Assembly: GCA_035378985.1 (NCBI GenBank)
Contig: DAOSUR010000001.1
Coordinates: 124,001 to 188,000 of the forward strand
Direction: 5' to 3'
DNA length: 64,000 nucleotides
DNA from: Anaerohalosphaeraceae bacterium
GTDB lineage: Bacteria > Planctomycetota > Phycisphaerae > Sedimentisphaerales > Anaerohalosphaeraceae
In this document: positions 27,478 to 35,897 of the stretch, one piece after another
How positions within the stretch are numbered: position 1 is the first letter of the stretch
How the letters are laid out: every line of letters starts with the position of its first letter
Translations under genes and position numbers: made by a program
Notes under the pieces: model-generated
Seen by the model: only the letters and a program-made list of their open reading frames with translations
Databases searched by the model: none
What the model was told of the DNA's origin: nothing

Positions 27478-27506
27478 GGCCGTTGGGAAGTATATCTCCA
27501 ACGGCC
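27478..27506. terminator. Hairpin terminator between convergent genes
   Basis: A 9-base perfect stem (GGCCGTTGG / CCAACGGCC) with an 11-base loop lies 3 bases after the dehydrogenase stop. On the minus strand it is followed by five T, so it ends the small secreted-peptide gene and probably works for the plus-strand gene too. Confidence 0.85.
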
Positions 27507-27543
27507 CTCTTCTCGGAAAAGACACGTCGTCTCAGTGATTTTC

Positions 27544-27735
27544 TTACTCGCAGCTGTCGGTGATGGTTCCGCCGTCATCCTCTTCCGCCAGACAGAGTCC
27601 GGCCGTCAGAGAACGGAAGACCTCACATCCGCCGACGGTATCTCCGTCGCCGTCTTCGGCAACCGCTGTATTGCCCAGCGTCAGAAAGAACGTCAGGGCT
27701 ATCAGAATCAGCATCAAATAAGCAAGCGTTTTCAT
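27544..27735 (-). CDS. Small secreted acidic peptide, unknown
   Basis: The 63-residue product has a signal peptide (MKTLAYLMLILIALTFFLTL, cleavage likely after NTAVA). The mature part is about 38 residues, acidic, with three cysteines (EDGDGDTVGGCEVFRSL, GLCLAEEDDGG, DSCE). It lies 34 bases downstream of the large PilX-like gene with the terminator after it, so it may be expressed with it. No family recognised. Confidence 0.6.
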   Translation of the reverse strand: MKTLAYLMLILIALTFFLTLGNTAVAEDGDGDTVGGCEVFRSLTAGLCLAEEDDGGTITDSCE

Positions 27736-27769
27736 TGGAATCCCCTTTCGAAAAGGTTTTCAGTTCCGT

Positions 27770-29698
27770 TTAAATTTTTTCTTCATAGGTATTTTTCAGG
27801 GGCTTTAACACGATAGGTGTCGTAATTCCGCTGGGAAGCATTTGTTCTTCATTGGGTGTAATTTCAATCACACCGATGTCGCCGGCTTCCATAGTTTCCG
27901 AACCGCCGTCGCTCTCCGTCGCTCCGATGTTGGTAACATATCCGGAGGTATAGGCAGTGGTATCGGCCATTGAAATAATCGTGCCGTAAATCTGGGCATT
28001 GCCGCGGACATCCACAATGCCGCCCACAATGGCACCGGTCAGAACGTTGTTTTCGCTCTGGGTAGGGTTGGTATTCCCGAGGTTGACATTAAAGTGAGGC
28101 GCCAGGATTGTGGCCTCCTGATAGCCGGACGTATTGTTAAAAGTCGCCTCCCCGGTGAAATACAGGCAGTTTCTCTGCCACCAACCGCTGTTCAGATTCT
28201 TGGGAACGTTGGTCACAATCGTGCCGTTGAACGTGCAGTTTTCAAAACGAATATTGTTGTAAGTAGATGTAGTCGAAGTAGGTCCGCTGGTGCTGCAGTC
28301 CACATAAAGGATGCCCTCGAAGGTGCAGTTCTTGAACAAGGCATTTGTTCCGCCGCTGATGACAACGTTGCGAAGAGTCTTATTTTCATATTTATAGCGG
28401 GTCAGTTTCAGACTGCTGCTGGAGGCCGCGACGGAATATCCGCCGCTGGCCAGAGGAGCATGAGGGAAGTATTCGATGGTATAAGGAACGCCGCTGGTGG
28501 ATAATTTGCCGTTTTCGATTCTGCTGCCGCTCACAACGGCATTCGATGTAGGAATTTGACTTTTATAATGCAGCGCCGTCAGACTGTTGCCCGAAGCATC
28601 GTAATAGTCATTGATGCTCAGACCGGGCATATTGGTCTGATCGGGCTGGCTGTAATTGACAGTCTCATACGTTCCCTTCAGTTCATCGCTGCTGCTGTAG
28701 ATTCGATTGCCGTCGGCGTCAAACGCTTCGACAGGATTTCCGTACACAACAGGGCCGACGGACTGGCCGTTGACATAGCCGATGATGGGATTGCCGCTGA
28801 TGTCCGTGGCGACATTAAGACCGTTCTCGATTTTAAACTTCAGCGACAAAATGTTCAGAGGGGTTCCGCTGCTGTTGGTAATCACCCGTCCCGATTCGTC
28901 ATAGAGATATCCGGTGCTCTTTTTGAGGGTTTTTCCGTCCGACAGACGCAGGTTGCCGTTTTCATCGCAGGCAAAGGTCTGCATTTGATAACTCTGATTG
29001 AGAAGGGTCTGCCAGGGCAATACGGTATTGAGCGACCCTTCCACAACGGAATCGTCGGTCATATTGAAAGGAGAGATAGTGGCTTTATTCCACGAGCTGT
29101 AAATATCCCCATGTATGGTGGTATTTCCGGCCAGCCACATTCGGCCGCGTCCGGCTATGGCATAATTAAGCACCTGTGCATCCTTGGTGATGCGCATCTG
29201 CATAGCCACTGTACGATTCAATCCTTTATGCTGACCTTGGCATTCCACATAAATCGTCAGATTTTCCCGCACATCCGCCGTATCAGGGTCATCATTGTAC
29301 CGCACAAAACGAATTCGGAAGGAAGAGCCGTCCAGGTACTCAATCCAGTCAGTTGCAACCTGCTGACCGCCTCCTCCCTCGAGTGTATCGACGGAACCTC
29401 CGACCTGCGCACAAAGATTGGTCCAGACGGTATCGGCCTGTTCATCGGTCACGGTATTGATATGCGTAGGGCTGCCGGTGGGCGTCTTAGCGGCAATCCA
29501 TTTGGCATATTCCAATCCGGACAGGGCTGCATTGAGAGCCATATTGGCCTTCTGATGATTGCCGGATACCTGCAGATTGGCCGAGGCCATCGACAGGATA
29601 CCGACAGAGAAAGCCGTAAAAAGTACAATAAATATCATCGCCGCCAGAATAGCAACCCCGCGATGCTTCGATGCTCGGTTTTTTCTGTTTCGGTACAT
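27770..29698 (-). CDS. PilX-like type IV pilus-associated large surface protein (copy 1)
   Basis: The 642-residue protein has the PilX_N-type start: a short basic segment, then GVAILAAMIFIVLFTAFSVGILSMASANLQVSGNHQKANMAL, the membrane/assembly helix of minor-pilin-like proteins (residues about 14-50). After a mixed region come right-handed-helix-like strands with repeated 'xNxTFEGxLYVD / NxxFENCTFNGT' turns at 470-560. The C-terminus is acidic. It is paralogous to the protein at 29873-31279. No pilin, PilB or PilQ gene is in the window, so the role in a pilus is inference. Confidence 0.68.
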   Translation of the reverse strand: MYRNRKNRASKHRGVAILAAMIFIVLFTAFSVGILSMASANLQVSGNHQKANMALNAALSGLEYAKWIAAKTPTGSPTHINTVTDEQADTVWTNLCAQVGGSVDTLEGGGGQQVATDWIEYLDGSSFRIRFVRYNDDPDTADVRENLTIYVECQGQHKGLNRTVAMQMRITKDAQVLNYAIAGRGRMWLAGNTTIHGDIYSSWNKATISPFNMTDDSVVEGSLNTVLPWQTLLNQSYQMQTFACDENGNLRLSDGKTLKKSTGYLYDESGRVITNSSGTPLNILSLKFKIENGLNVATDISGNPIIGYVNGQSVGPVVYGNPVEAFDADGNRIYSSSDELKGTYETVNYSQPDQTNMPGLSINDYYDASGNSLTALHYKSQIPTSNAVVSGSRIENGKLSTSGVPYTIEYFPHAPLASGGYSVAASSSSLKLTRYKYENKTLRNVVISGGTNALFKNCTFEGILYVDCSTSGPTSTTSTYNNIRFENCTFNGTIVTNVPKNLNSGWWQRNCLYFTGEATFNNTSGYQEATILAPHFNVNLGNTNPTQSENNVLTGAIVGGIVDVRGNAQIYGTIISMADTTAYTSGYVTNIGATESDGGSETMEAGDIGVIEITPNEEQMLPSGITTPIVLKPLKNTYEEKI

Positions 29699-29872
29699 AA
29701 AAGCACCCCTTCATAGAACGGGGGAATTGTTCTTTGAGAGTTTTTCTCTTCTAACCCTTATAAAATATAAATAATAAATATCCGGACGGAGGGGATGGCG
29801 GGGCGGCTGTTTTTTGCTCAGAGGCAGGAAAGGACCGATAATTCAGTTTGCTGTAAAGGAATCCCGACTGGC

Positions 29873-31279
29873 TCAGGGGATTTCCAAATATGAAGAGGGA
29901 TCGTAATGAATAACAATCTCAGGGAAGAAACCGGCAGGCAGAGACGAAATTCCCGTCCGGTTAAAATAGAGGTCTGCGTTCCCCGTCAGGGTCATCAGAG
30001 TGGGAGAATAGTTGATAACAGAACCGCCGATCACTCCGCCGGCATTGCCGTAGAAAGTCACGCCGTTGGCGGCAATACAGCCGTTGAGTGTATCAAAAGA
30101 ACCGCCAAACGAAACCGCAAAGCCGGGGGCCATCAGAAAAGTCCCGGTTTCCCGGGTCAAATCCCCAAATTGTTCCTCAGGAAGCTCCGAAACGGAACGG
30201 CTGCTGACATTGCCTTGAAACTCAATTTTACTGGTACCGGAGTGATCATTCAGGTCGCCGTCTCCAATGATAATCCCAATCACATCCGTATTTCCCGTGA
30301 AAACTACCTGATTAGGATACTCGATAAAAACCACCCCTTTTAACGTCACATTTCCTGAAAAGGTGGGATTGGTATTAGCAGCGATTCGGACGTTTTCGAG
30401 CGTCGTATTGCTGCTGTAGCTGCTCTTGTTGGCACTGGTAATCGTAATTCCGTCCACATACTGTTCAAAATAATCGGTATTGGGATAAGGAAACTCCGTT
30501 GCAGGCACCCCGGTCTGCACATGATGATCAATCGCGGCCTGGCCTGTTTCGCCGCCGATGCCGGCTTTGCCTCCCTGCAGCGTTACAACTGCATTGGAGT
30601 TTACGATTTTGACATCCCCGGCAATCTGGGAATTGCCGACGATGGTCAAGGCATTATTCTGATTTTCGCTTTCGATATATACGTCCGATTCGACGGAGAT
30701 ATTCACCCCTTCAATCTGAATATTGCCCCAAAGACCGAGAGGTCCCTTTGTGGCCACACCAAAATCAAAAACGGAATGACGTCGGGTTCCGTACGCAAAA
30801 TCCGCCCGAATAGTTCGCTCGAACTCTCCCGCCCGCCCGCATATCCAAACTCGAATTCGTTCTGTTCCCAAGGGTCTTATCTCTGCATAAAAAGAGCGGT
30901 CAGAGCCGGCTTGAAGGAGGATGGGGCTTTCCGCCGTACCAATCAGAAACAACTGGTCTTCCACCAGATTTTCGTAGGGAATGTCGTAATTCTGCAGAAT
31001 AGATTCGAGTTCATCGGCAAAAAAAACAAACCGCTGCTCCGCAGCGGTGGTCCCGGGCAGACTCACCCCGCTGAACCAATACCGAACATATTCCAGTCCG
31101 GACTCTGCAGATGAACGGGCCAGATTGGACGTATGGTGATTGGAAGCTGTCTGAACATTGGCCGTCGAAAGCGACAAGACCCCAATGGAAAAAGCAGAGA
31201 ATAGAACAATAAAAATCAATGCAGCCAGAAGAGCAATCCCCCGGCGGTCAAAGTTTCTTTGGCTTGATTTGGCGTTCAT
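29873..31279 (-). CDS. PilX-like surface protein (copy 2)
   Basis: The 468-residue protein starts with the same module as copy 1: RRGIALLAALIFIVLFSAFSIGVLSLSTANVQTASNHHTSNLARSSAESGLEY. Later strands include GNIQIEGVNISVESDVYIES and TSKIEFQGNVSSRSV, again consistent with a beta-helix or polymer-forming fold. ATG 31279 has GGGAG seven bases upstream; a longer frame to 31297 was not used. The two copies share the N-terminal block and differ downstream, as expected for a duplicated surface component. Confidence 0.68.
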   Translation of the reverse strand: MNAKSSQRNFDRRGIALLAALIFIVLFSAFSIGVLSLSTANVQTASNHHTSNLARSSAESGLEYVRYWFSGVSLPGTTAAEQRFVFFADELESILQNYDIPYENLVEDQLFLIGTAESPILLQAGSDRSFYAEIRPLGTERIRVWICGRAGEFERTIRADFAYGTRRHSVFDFGVATKGPLGLWGNIQIEGVNISVESDVYIESENQNNALTIVGNSQIAGDVKIVNSNAVVTLQGGKAGIGGETGQAAIDHHVQTGVPATEFPYPNTDYFEQYVDGITITSANKSSYSSNTTLENVRIAANTNPTFSGNVTLKGVVFIEYPNQVVFTGNTDVIGIIIGDGDLNDHSGTSKIEFQGNVSSRSVSELPEEQFGDLTRETGTFLMAPGFAVSFGGSFDTLNGCIAANGVTFYGNAGGVIGGSVINYSPTLMTLTGNADLYFNRTGISSLPAGFFPEIVIHYDPSSYLEIP

Positions 31280-31444
31280 GACCGATCTCCCAGACAAAAG
31301 AAGGTTCCGTTTAACCCTCGCTTGGCAGATCTCAATAACAAAGAAGGAATCTTTTCACCCCCATATTAAATATACCTTATCCACCGCTCATTAGGAGGGA
31401 AAAAAGAAAAATTTACGCCGACCGCTCCGATAAAATCTTCTGTA

Positions 31445-32302
31445 TCAATGCAAAAAATCCGCATGATAGGAGCTGCGGGTAAATGGGGAGGACTGAACCC
31501 AGTCAAAACCCATCCGGCGGGCCTGGCCGGCCCACCAATCAAACTTTTCGGGAGGAATGAATTCGACAACGTCCAGGCAGTTTTTATCGGGCTTTAAATA
31601 TTGCCCCAAAGCCAGTCGATTGCAGCCGACCGAGCGCAAATCCTGCAAGACCTGAAGAACCTCCTCTTCGATTTCGCCCAGTCCAAGCATGATAGAAGAT
31701 TTTGTGGGGGTATCCGGCCAGCGGTCTTTGGCCTTTTTCAGAAGGGTCAGCGAACGCAGGTAATCACCGCCGGGACGAGCCGTCGGATAAAGCCTAGGCA
31801 CAGTCTCCAGATTGTGTCCGAAAACGAAGGGCCTTGCATCCGATAAAAGCTCCAGCGCCTTGTCCTGACAACCTCGAAAGTCCGGCACGAGCAGCTCAAA
31901 TTGTATCTCCGGATTCTCTTGTCGGCAGAACAGAATGACATCGCGAAAATGGGCCGCCCCGCCGTCCGGCAGGTCATCTCGATCAACGCTTGTGATAACC
32001 AAATATTTTAATTGAAGCTGGCGTGCCAAAGCCGAGACCCTTGCGGGTTCTGTGGGTTCCGGCGGCAAGGGTTTTCCGTGTCCGACGGAACAAAAAGCAC
32101 AATTGCGGGTACAAATATTCCCCAAAATTAAAACAGTTGCTGTGCCTCGGCTCCAGCAGTCGCCCCGATTGGGACAATTGGCATTTGTACAGATGGTTTC
32201 CAGTCCCAGCCGCTCAAGGGTCTTTTGTGTATGGGTGAACACGCCCCCCCCGCCGACACGTCGTTTCAGCCAGGCCGGAAAACGTCCCTTGAATTCACTC
32301 AT
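31445..32302 (-). CDS. lipA: Lipoyl synthase
   Basis: The 285-residue radical-SAM protein has both cluster motifs: C-TNAN-C-PNRGD-C (auxiliary cluster, CX4CX5C) and the SAM cluster CTRNCAFC (CX3CX2C). It also has the RSSYHAD C-terminus. It inserts two sulfur atoms into octanoyl groups on carrier proteins. It overlaps the end of lipB by 8 bases. Lipoate would serve pyruvate/2-oxoacid dehydrogenases or the glycine cleavage system, none of which is in the window. Confidence 0.97.
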   Translation of the reverse strand: MSEFKGRFPAWLKRRVGGGGVFTHTQKTLERLGLETICTNANCPNRGDCWSRGTATVLILGNICTRNCAFCSVGHGKPLPPEPTEPARVSALARQLQLKYLVITSVDRDDLPDGGAAHFRDVILFCRQENPEIQFELLVPDFRGCQDKALELLSDARPFVFGHNLETVPRLYPTARPGGDYLRSLTLLKKAKDRWPDTPTKSSIMLGLGEIEEEVLQVLQDLRSVGCNRLALGQYLKPDKNCLDVVEFIPPEKFDWWAGQARRMGFDWVQSSPFTRSSYHADFLH

Positions 32303-32954
32303 CGGCCAGCCCCTCCGAACCAGCCAAATACCGCCTGCAAAGGTCTGTTAAGCAGCCCTTTATGTCCTGCATCGAAGGAGCAGTTCCGCGTTCCTTCAAA
32401 ACAGAAGTTATCTGCACCCCTTCCAAACCGCAGGGAACAATCGCATCAAAAATGGATAAATCATTGCAAATATTGACGGCGATCCCGTGGAGGGTAACTC
32501 GCTTGCGCACCTGAACACCAACCGAACCGATTTTCCTTCCGCTCACCCACAGTCCGGGGGTTTGCTTGCGCCAGTCTGCTCGGATGCCGAAAGTCCGCAG
32601 CATCTCGATGCCGATTTGCCCAAGTGTATGCACATAGTCGCTTAATCCTATTTTGAGACGGCTAAGTTTCAGAATCGGGTACATCACAATCTGCCCGGGA
32701 TTGTGAGCGGTTGCGGCTCCGCCCCTTCCGACCCGGCATATTTCTATTCCCTGCTGATGCAGGTCTTCCGGCATCGCCAGAATTTTATTATCCGCCATTC
32801 GCACACCCAAGGTAATCACCGGTTCATGCTCGGTCAGCAATACAGTATCTGCAATCGCATCGGCCTGCCGCTGAGCGCAGAGTTCCTCCTGGTATGCCAG
32901 ACAGTCCGCATACCGCGTAAGCCCCAAATCCCGGATAATCAGTCCATCCTGCAC
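32295..32954 (-). CDS. lipB: Octanoyl-[acyl-carrier-protein] transferase
   Basis: The 219-residue protein shows GRGGAATAHNPGQIVMYPILKL (the family PGQ motif) and the ITLGVRMADN stretch. It also has GLWVSGRKIGSVGVQVRKRVTLHGIAVNICNDLSIFDAIVPCG, where the last Cys is the catalytic residue. It moves octanoate from ACP to lipoyl domains and is the partner of LipA, which overlaps it by 8 bases. The start codon is GTG at 32954; no Shine-Dalgarno sequence precedes it and the promoter -10 lies only 8 bases upstream. Confidence 0.95.
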   Translation of the reverse strand: MQDGLIIRDLGLTRYADCLAYQEELCAQRQADAIADTVLLTEHEPVITLGVRMADNKILAMPEDLHQQGIEICRVGRGGAATAHNPGQIVMYPILKLSRLKIGLSDYVHTLGQIGIEMLRTFGIRADWRKQTPGLWVSGRKIGSVGVQVRKRVTLHGIAVNICNDLSIFDAIVPCGLEGVQITSVLKERGTAPSMQDIKGCLTDLCRRYLAGSEGLADE

Positions 32955-32962
32955 AGGTTTTT

Positions 32963-32991
32963 ATATTATCAAAAAGGAAGAAAATAGGCAA
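32963..32991 (-). promoter_or_regulatory. Promoter of lipB-lipA, suggesting a leaderless message
   Basis: The minus strand reads TTGCCT (32986-32991), a 17-base spacer and TAATAT (32963-32968). Transcription would start about 32956, two bases before the GTG start of lipB. Confidence 0.5.
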
Positions 32992-33007
32992 TCGAAACCG
33001 GTTTCTT

Positions 33008-33037
33008 TTGACATTGTAGGTCTTTTTCCGGTATAAT
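33008..33037 (+). promoter_or_regulatory. Consensus promoter of the DUF697 gene
   Basis: A perfect TTGACA (33008-33013) and perfect TATAAT (33032-33037) are separated by 18 bases, 41 bases before the ATG. It is the strongest-looking sigma-70 promoter in the window and is divergent from the lipB promoter. Confidence 0.85.
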
Positions 33038-33078
33038 CTTCCTGTAGAACAATTCTGTTTGGCAGAAAGGGCCTAAAA

Positions 33079-34179
33079 ATGCTCAAAACCGCTTGGAAAC
33101 TGATTCGGCTCATCTTTACTGTATTCGGAGTTTTGCTGTCGTTTATCGCTTTGATGGAGTTCTTACAGGCCTATCAGGCCCTTCGGACTATGCATCCGAT
33201 TGCAGGCTATTTGTTCCTTTTAGCCGTCGCGGCCGGTCTGGTTTGGCTGGGTGTGTATTACTGGAAAACAGTCGCAAGCCGCCCTCGCGTGCTCACCCCG
33301 CCGAAAATCGAAGATTTCCAATCGGCGGATATTCGCTGCCTTCGAAAGTATATTCGGTATCTGGGCCGCTTTTTGGAACGTTTGGCCCACAATCCCAACT
33401 TGTCCGAAGACCAGCACCGGCAGGCCCAAACTGCATCCGACTCGCTGCAGGAAGTCTTGTCCGCAGGCCGTTCACAAGACGAACTGCTGAGTATCATTCG
33501 ACAAACCGAAGAATCTGCAATTTGTCCCCTGCTCAGAGAGATTGATGAGAAAGCCAACAAACACGTTCGCGACAGCATGCGGGATGTGATGGTGTTTGTG
33601 ACGCTGAGCCCGTACAAATCGATTGATTTGGCCGTGGTGATTTATCGCAACATCCGGATGGTGCTGGATGTGGTCAAGATGTACAACAGTCGGCCGGCTT
33701 TGCGAGAACAGGCGGCTGTCTTTTATGACATCTTCACCATTGTAGCAACGGTCAACTACATTCATCTGGGACGCAATCTGATTGAATCCCTCGGCAGCAA
33801 AATCCCCGGCATCGGTCGATTTCTGGATGAGATTGCCGAAGGCATCGGCGCGGGTTTTCTGACAACGGTGACCGGCCATGCGGCGATGCAGCGGTGCCGC
33901 GCATTTACGGGCTGGAACCCGCAAAAAGCCCGGGAGTCAATGTTGTCGCATCTGGGTGATTTTTATGCAGATGTCCGCGATGTCTTTTTCAAGGATGTCT
34001 GGGGGCTGCTTGTCCACAAGTCGGATCAGGCGTTTGCGGCTGCTAAAGACACGGTCGCAGGTGCTTTGGAGGAAACCGGCCGGCAAATCGCCGAGTGGAT
34101 TCGCACACCGGTGGATTTGGCCGTCGGGGCGGGCAAATCCCTGGGGGATTGGATTACAAAGCCGTTTCGAAAGGAATGA
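33079..34179 (+). CDS. DUF697 (YcjF-type) membrane protein
   Basis: The 366-residue protein has two N-terminal helices (residues about 9-28 and 42-62) and a cytoplasmic helical region. The DUF697 block follows: VTLSPYKSIDLAVVIYRNIRMVLDVVKMYNSRP near 175-210, and FLTTVTGHAAMQRCRAF. YcjF-like proteins act beside stress GTPases (YcjX), which is not found here. AAAGGG lies seven bases before the ATG. The gene end overlaps convergent birA by 26 bases. Physiological role unknown. Confidence 0.78.
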   Translation: MLKTAWKLIRLIFTVFGVLLSFIALMEFLQAYQALRTMHPIAGYLFLLAVAAGLVWLGVYYWKTVASRPRVLTPPKIEDFQSADIRCLRKYIRYLGRFLERLAHNPNLSEDQHRQAQTASDSLQEVLSAGRSQDELLSIIRQTEESAICPLLREIDEKANKHVRDSMRDVMVFVTLSPYKSIDLAVVIYRNIRMVLDVVKMYNSRPALREQAAVFYDIFTIVATVNYIHLGRNLIESLGSKIPGIGRFLDEIAEGIGAGFLTTVTGHAAMQRCRAFTGWNPQKARESMLSHLGDFYADVRDVFFKDVWGLLVHKSDQAFAAAKDTVAGALEETGRQIAEWIRTPVDLAVGAGKSLGDWITKPFRKE

Positions 34180-34960
34180 CGGTGCAGTTGGCGGCATGGA
34201 AAAAGCGGACAGGGCCGTGATGTAGCTGCACCAGCAGTCCTTTGATTGGGTCAATGTCGAGGCAGGTTCCGCAAAACTCCCGCTGATTTTCGAGAATTCG
34301 AATCTGACTGCCGATTTGCCGGTTATAGCGTTTCCAGACCTCGATTAGGTGCGGCGGGGCATCTCGGCTGATGACGAACCAACGGTCTAAGGCATTCAGA
34401 AGCGATGCCGCTAAACCGTTCCGTTCAATGGGCTCATGGGTTTCGAGGGCCAGACTGGTGGCCGAATCTTCCAGCCGGTACTGCTCAAAAAATGGACGGT
34501 CCTGACAGACATTGATGCCGATGCCGACTGCAAACCACCCCTGAGAGTGAATGGTCTTGGATTCGCACAAAATGCCGCAGACTTTTTTGCCGGCAATCAA
34601 AATATCATTCGGCCATTTAATCTGGACCGAGGGAACAGACAAAGCCGCCAGGGTTTCGGCGACGGCGGCGGCAGAGGCCAAAACCAGCAAATCCGCACCC
34701 AAATGCCCTCCTTTGAGCAAAATGGAAAACAGAAGGGATTGCCCTGCCGTGCTGTGCCAGATGCGCCCCCGACGCCCCCGCCCTGCCGTCTGCTTCTCCG
34801 CAAAAACGCACAGGCCGTCCGCATCGGGGCTGCCGGCAAAATCCCAGACAATATCGTTTGTGCTGGAAACCTCTTCGAAGACAAGCAGCCTCCGTCCGAT
34901 GCGAGCGGTTTGAAGCCCTTCTCGGATTCGGTCCGGATTCAGCGGTTCATACGAATGCAT
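34154..34960 (-). CDS. birA: Biotin--[acetyl-CoA-carboxylase] ligase
   Basis: The 268-residue protein has VSSTNDIVWDF, the biotinyl-AMP loop QTAGRGRRGRIWHS, IKWPNDILIAGKKVCGIL and AVGIGINV, and a small C-terminal SH3-like domain (FCGTCLDIDPIKGLLV). It attaches biotin to carboxylase carrier domains. No N-terminal HTH is present, so it is the non-regulatory type. It follows nadC by 2 bases. Confidence 0.94.
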   Translation of the reverse strand: MHSYEPLNPDRIREGLQTARIGRRLLVFEEVSSTNDIVWDFAGSPDADGLCVFAEKQTAGRGRRGRIWHSTAGQSLLFSILLKGGHLGADLLVLASAAAVAETLAALSVPSVQIKWPNDILIAGKKVCGILCESKTIHSQGWFAVGIGINVCQDRPFFEQYRLEDSATSLALETHEPIERNGLAASLLNALDRWFVISRDAPPHLIEVWKRYNRQIGSQIRILENQREFCGTCLDIDPIKGLLVQLHHGPVRFFHAANCTVIPFETAL

Positions 34961-34962
34961 AC

Positions 34963-35865
34963 TTATCGGTCCAGGCCGATATCGACCGCCACCGCAGAAT
35001 GCGTAATAGCTCCGACGGCGATTCGGTCAACCCCGCAGCTGGCAACGCTGAGGACATTGTTCAGCGTAATGCCGCCGCTGGCCTCCAGCAGGGGTTTTCG
35101 CCCGCACATTTTATTGCGCATCTCCACGGCGTGTTTGAGCTGCCACTGCCCCATATTGTCCAGCAGAATGATATCAATGCCGGGAATCGGCAGCACCCGG
35201 TCCAGCTGGTCATCAACGTGGTCCACTTCTACAATGACGGATTTCACGGTGGGAATCTGCCGGGCCTTTTGAACCAGTTCACGAAGTTTGACTTCGAACC
35301 GCTCCCCCAAGTCGGCCAGATGGTTGTCCTTGAACATCACCATCTCGCCCAGATTCATCCGGTGATTGTATCCGCCGCCGCAGCGAACAGCGTATTTTTC
35401 CAGCTCCCGCCAGCCGGGAATGGTTTTGCGGGTATCGTAAATCTTGGCTTTGGTTCCGCGAATTGCCGAGACAAACTTCCAGGTCATTGTGCTGATGCCG
35501 CAGAGACGCTGGAGAAAATTCAGAACAACACGCTCGGCGCTGTGCATGGCCCGCAGGGGCCCTTCAATGATGCCCAGCCGGTCGGCGACGTTGGCCCGAT
35601 GACCGTCCGGGATCAGCACCTTCAGAGTCAGCCGGGGGTCATATATTTTGAGGACTTCCTGAATAATCTCCATCCCGCATACAACGATCTCTTCTCGGGT
35701 GATTAAACTTTCCCGCCCTCTCTTTTTTTCGCTGACGGTGAGCATGCTGGTGGGGTCGCCCTTGCCGTAATCCTCTTTGACCGCCAGTTCCAGCAGCGGC
35801 CGAACATTTCTCATATCCGGTTTTCGGATGCGTCGGACTGGCTGTTCATCTTTTTTTCTGGGCAT
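34963..35865 (-). CDS. nadC: Quinolinate phosphoribosyltransferase (nicotinate-nucleotide pyrophosphorylase)
   Basis: The 300-residue protein contains EDYGKGDPTSMLT, the RVVLNFLQRLCGIST motif, the PRPP site DTRKTIPGWRELEKYAVRCGGG, HRMNLGEMVMFKDNHLA, IDIILLDNM and LEASGGITLNNV. It makes nicotinate mononucleotide from quinolinate in NAD biosynthesis. The charged N-terminal 17 residues (MPRKKDEQPVRRIRKPD) are extra. Translationally linked with birA. Confidence 0.96.
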   Translation of the reverse strand: MPRKKDEQPVRRIRKPDMRNVRPLLELAVKEDYGKGDPTSMLTVSEKKRGRESLITREEIVVCGMEIIQEVLKIYDPRLTLKVLIPDGHRANVADRLGIIEGPLRAMHSAERVVLNFLQRLCGISTMTWKFVSAIRGTKAKIYDTRKTIPGWRELEKYAVRCGGGYNHRMNLGEMVMFKDNHLADLGERFEVKLRELVQKARQIPTVKSVIVEVDHVDDQLDRVLPIPGIDIILLDNMGQWQLKHAVEMRNKMCGRKPLLEASGGITLNNVLSVASCGVDRIAVGAITHSAVAVDIGLDR

Positions 35866-35897
35866 AGGTCTCAGGTCCTCTCTGGGGGCAGCGTTTC

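Noticed and set aside
28556..29716. 386-residue plus-strand frame opposite the first PilX-like gene
   Set aside because: The minus-strand frame has a perfect pilin-type N-terminus and Shine-Dalgarno sequence; the opposite frame has neither.
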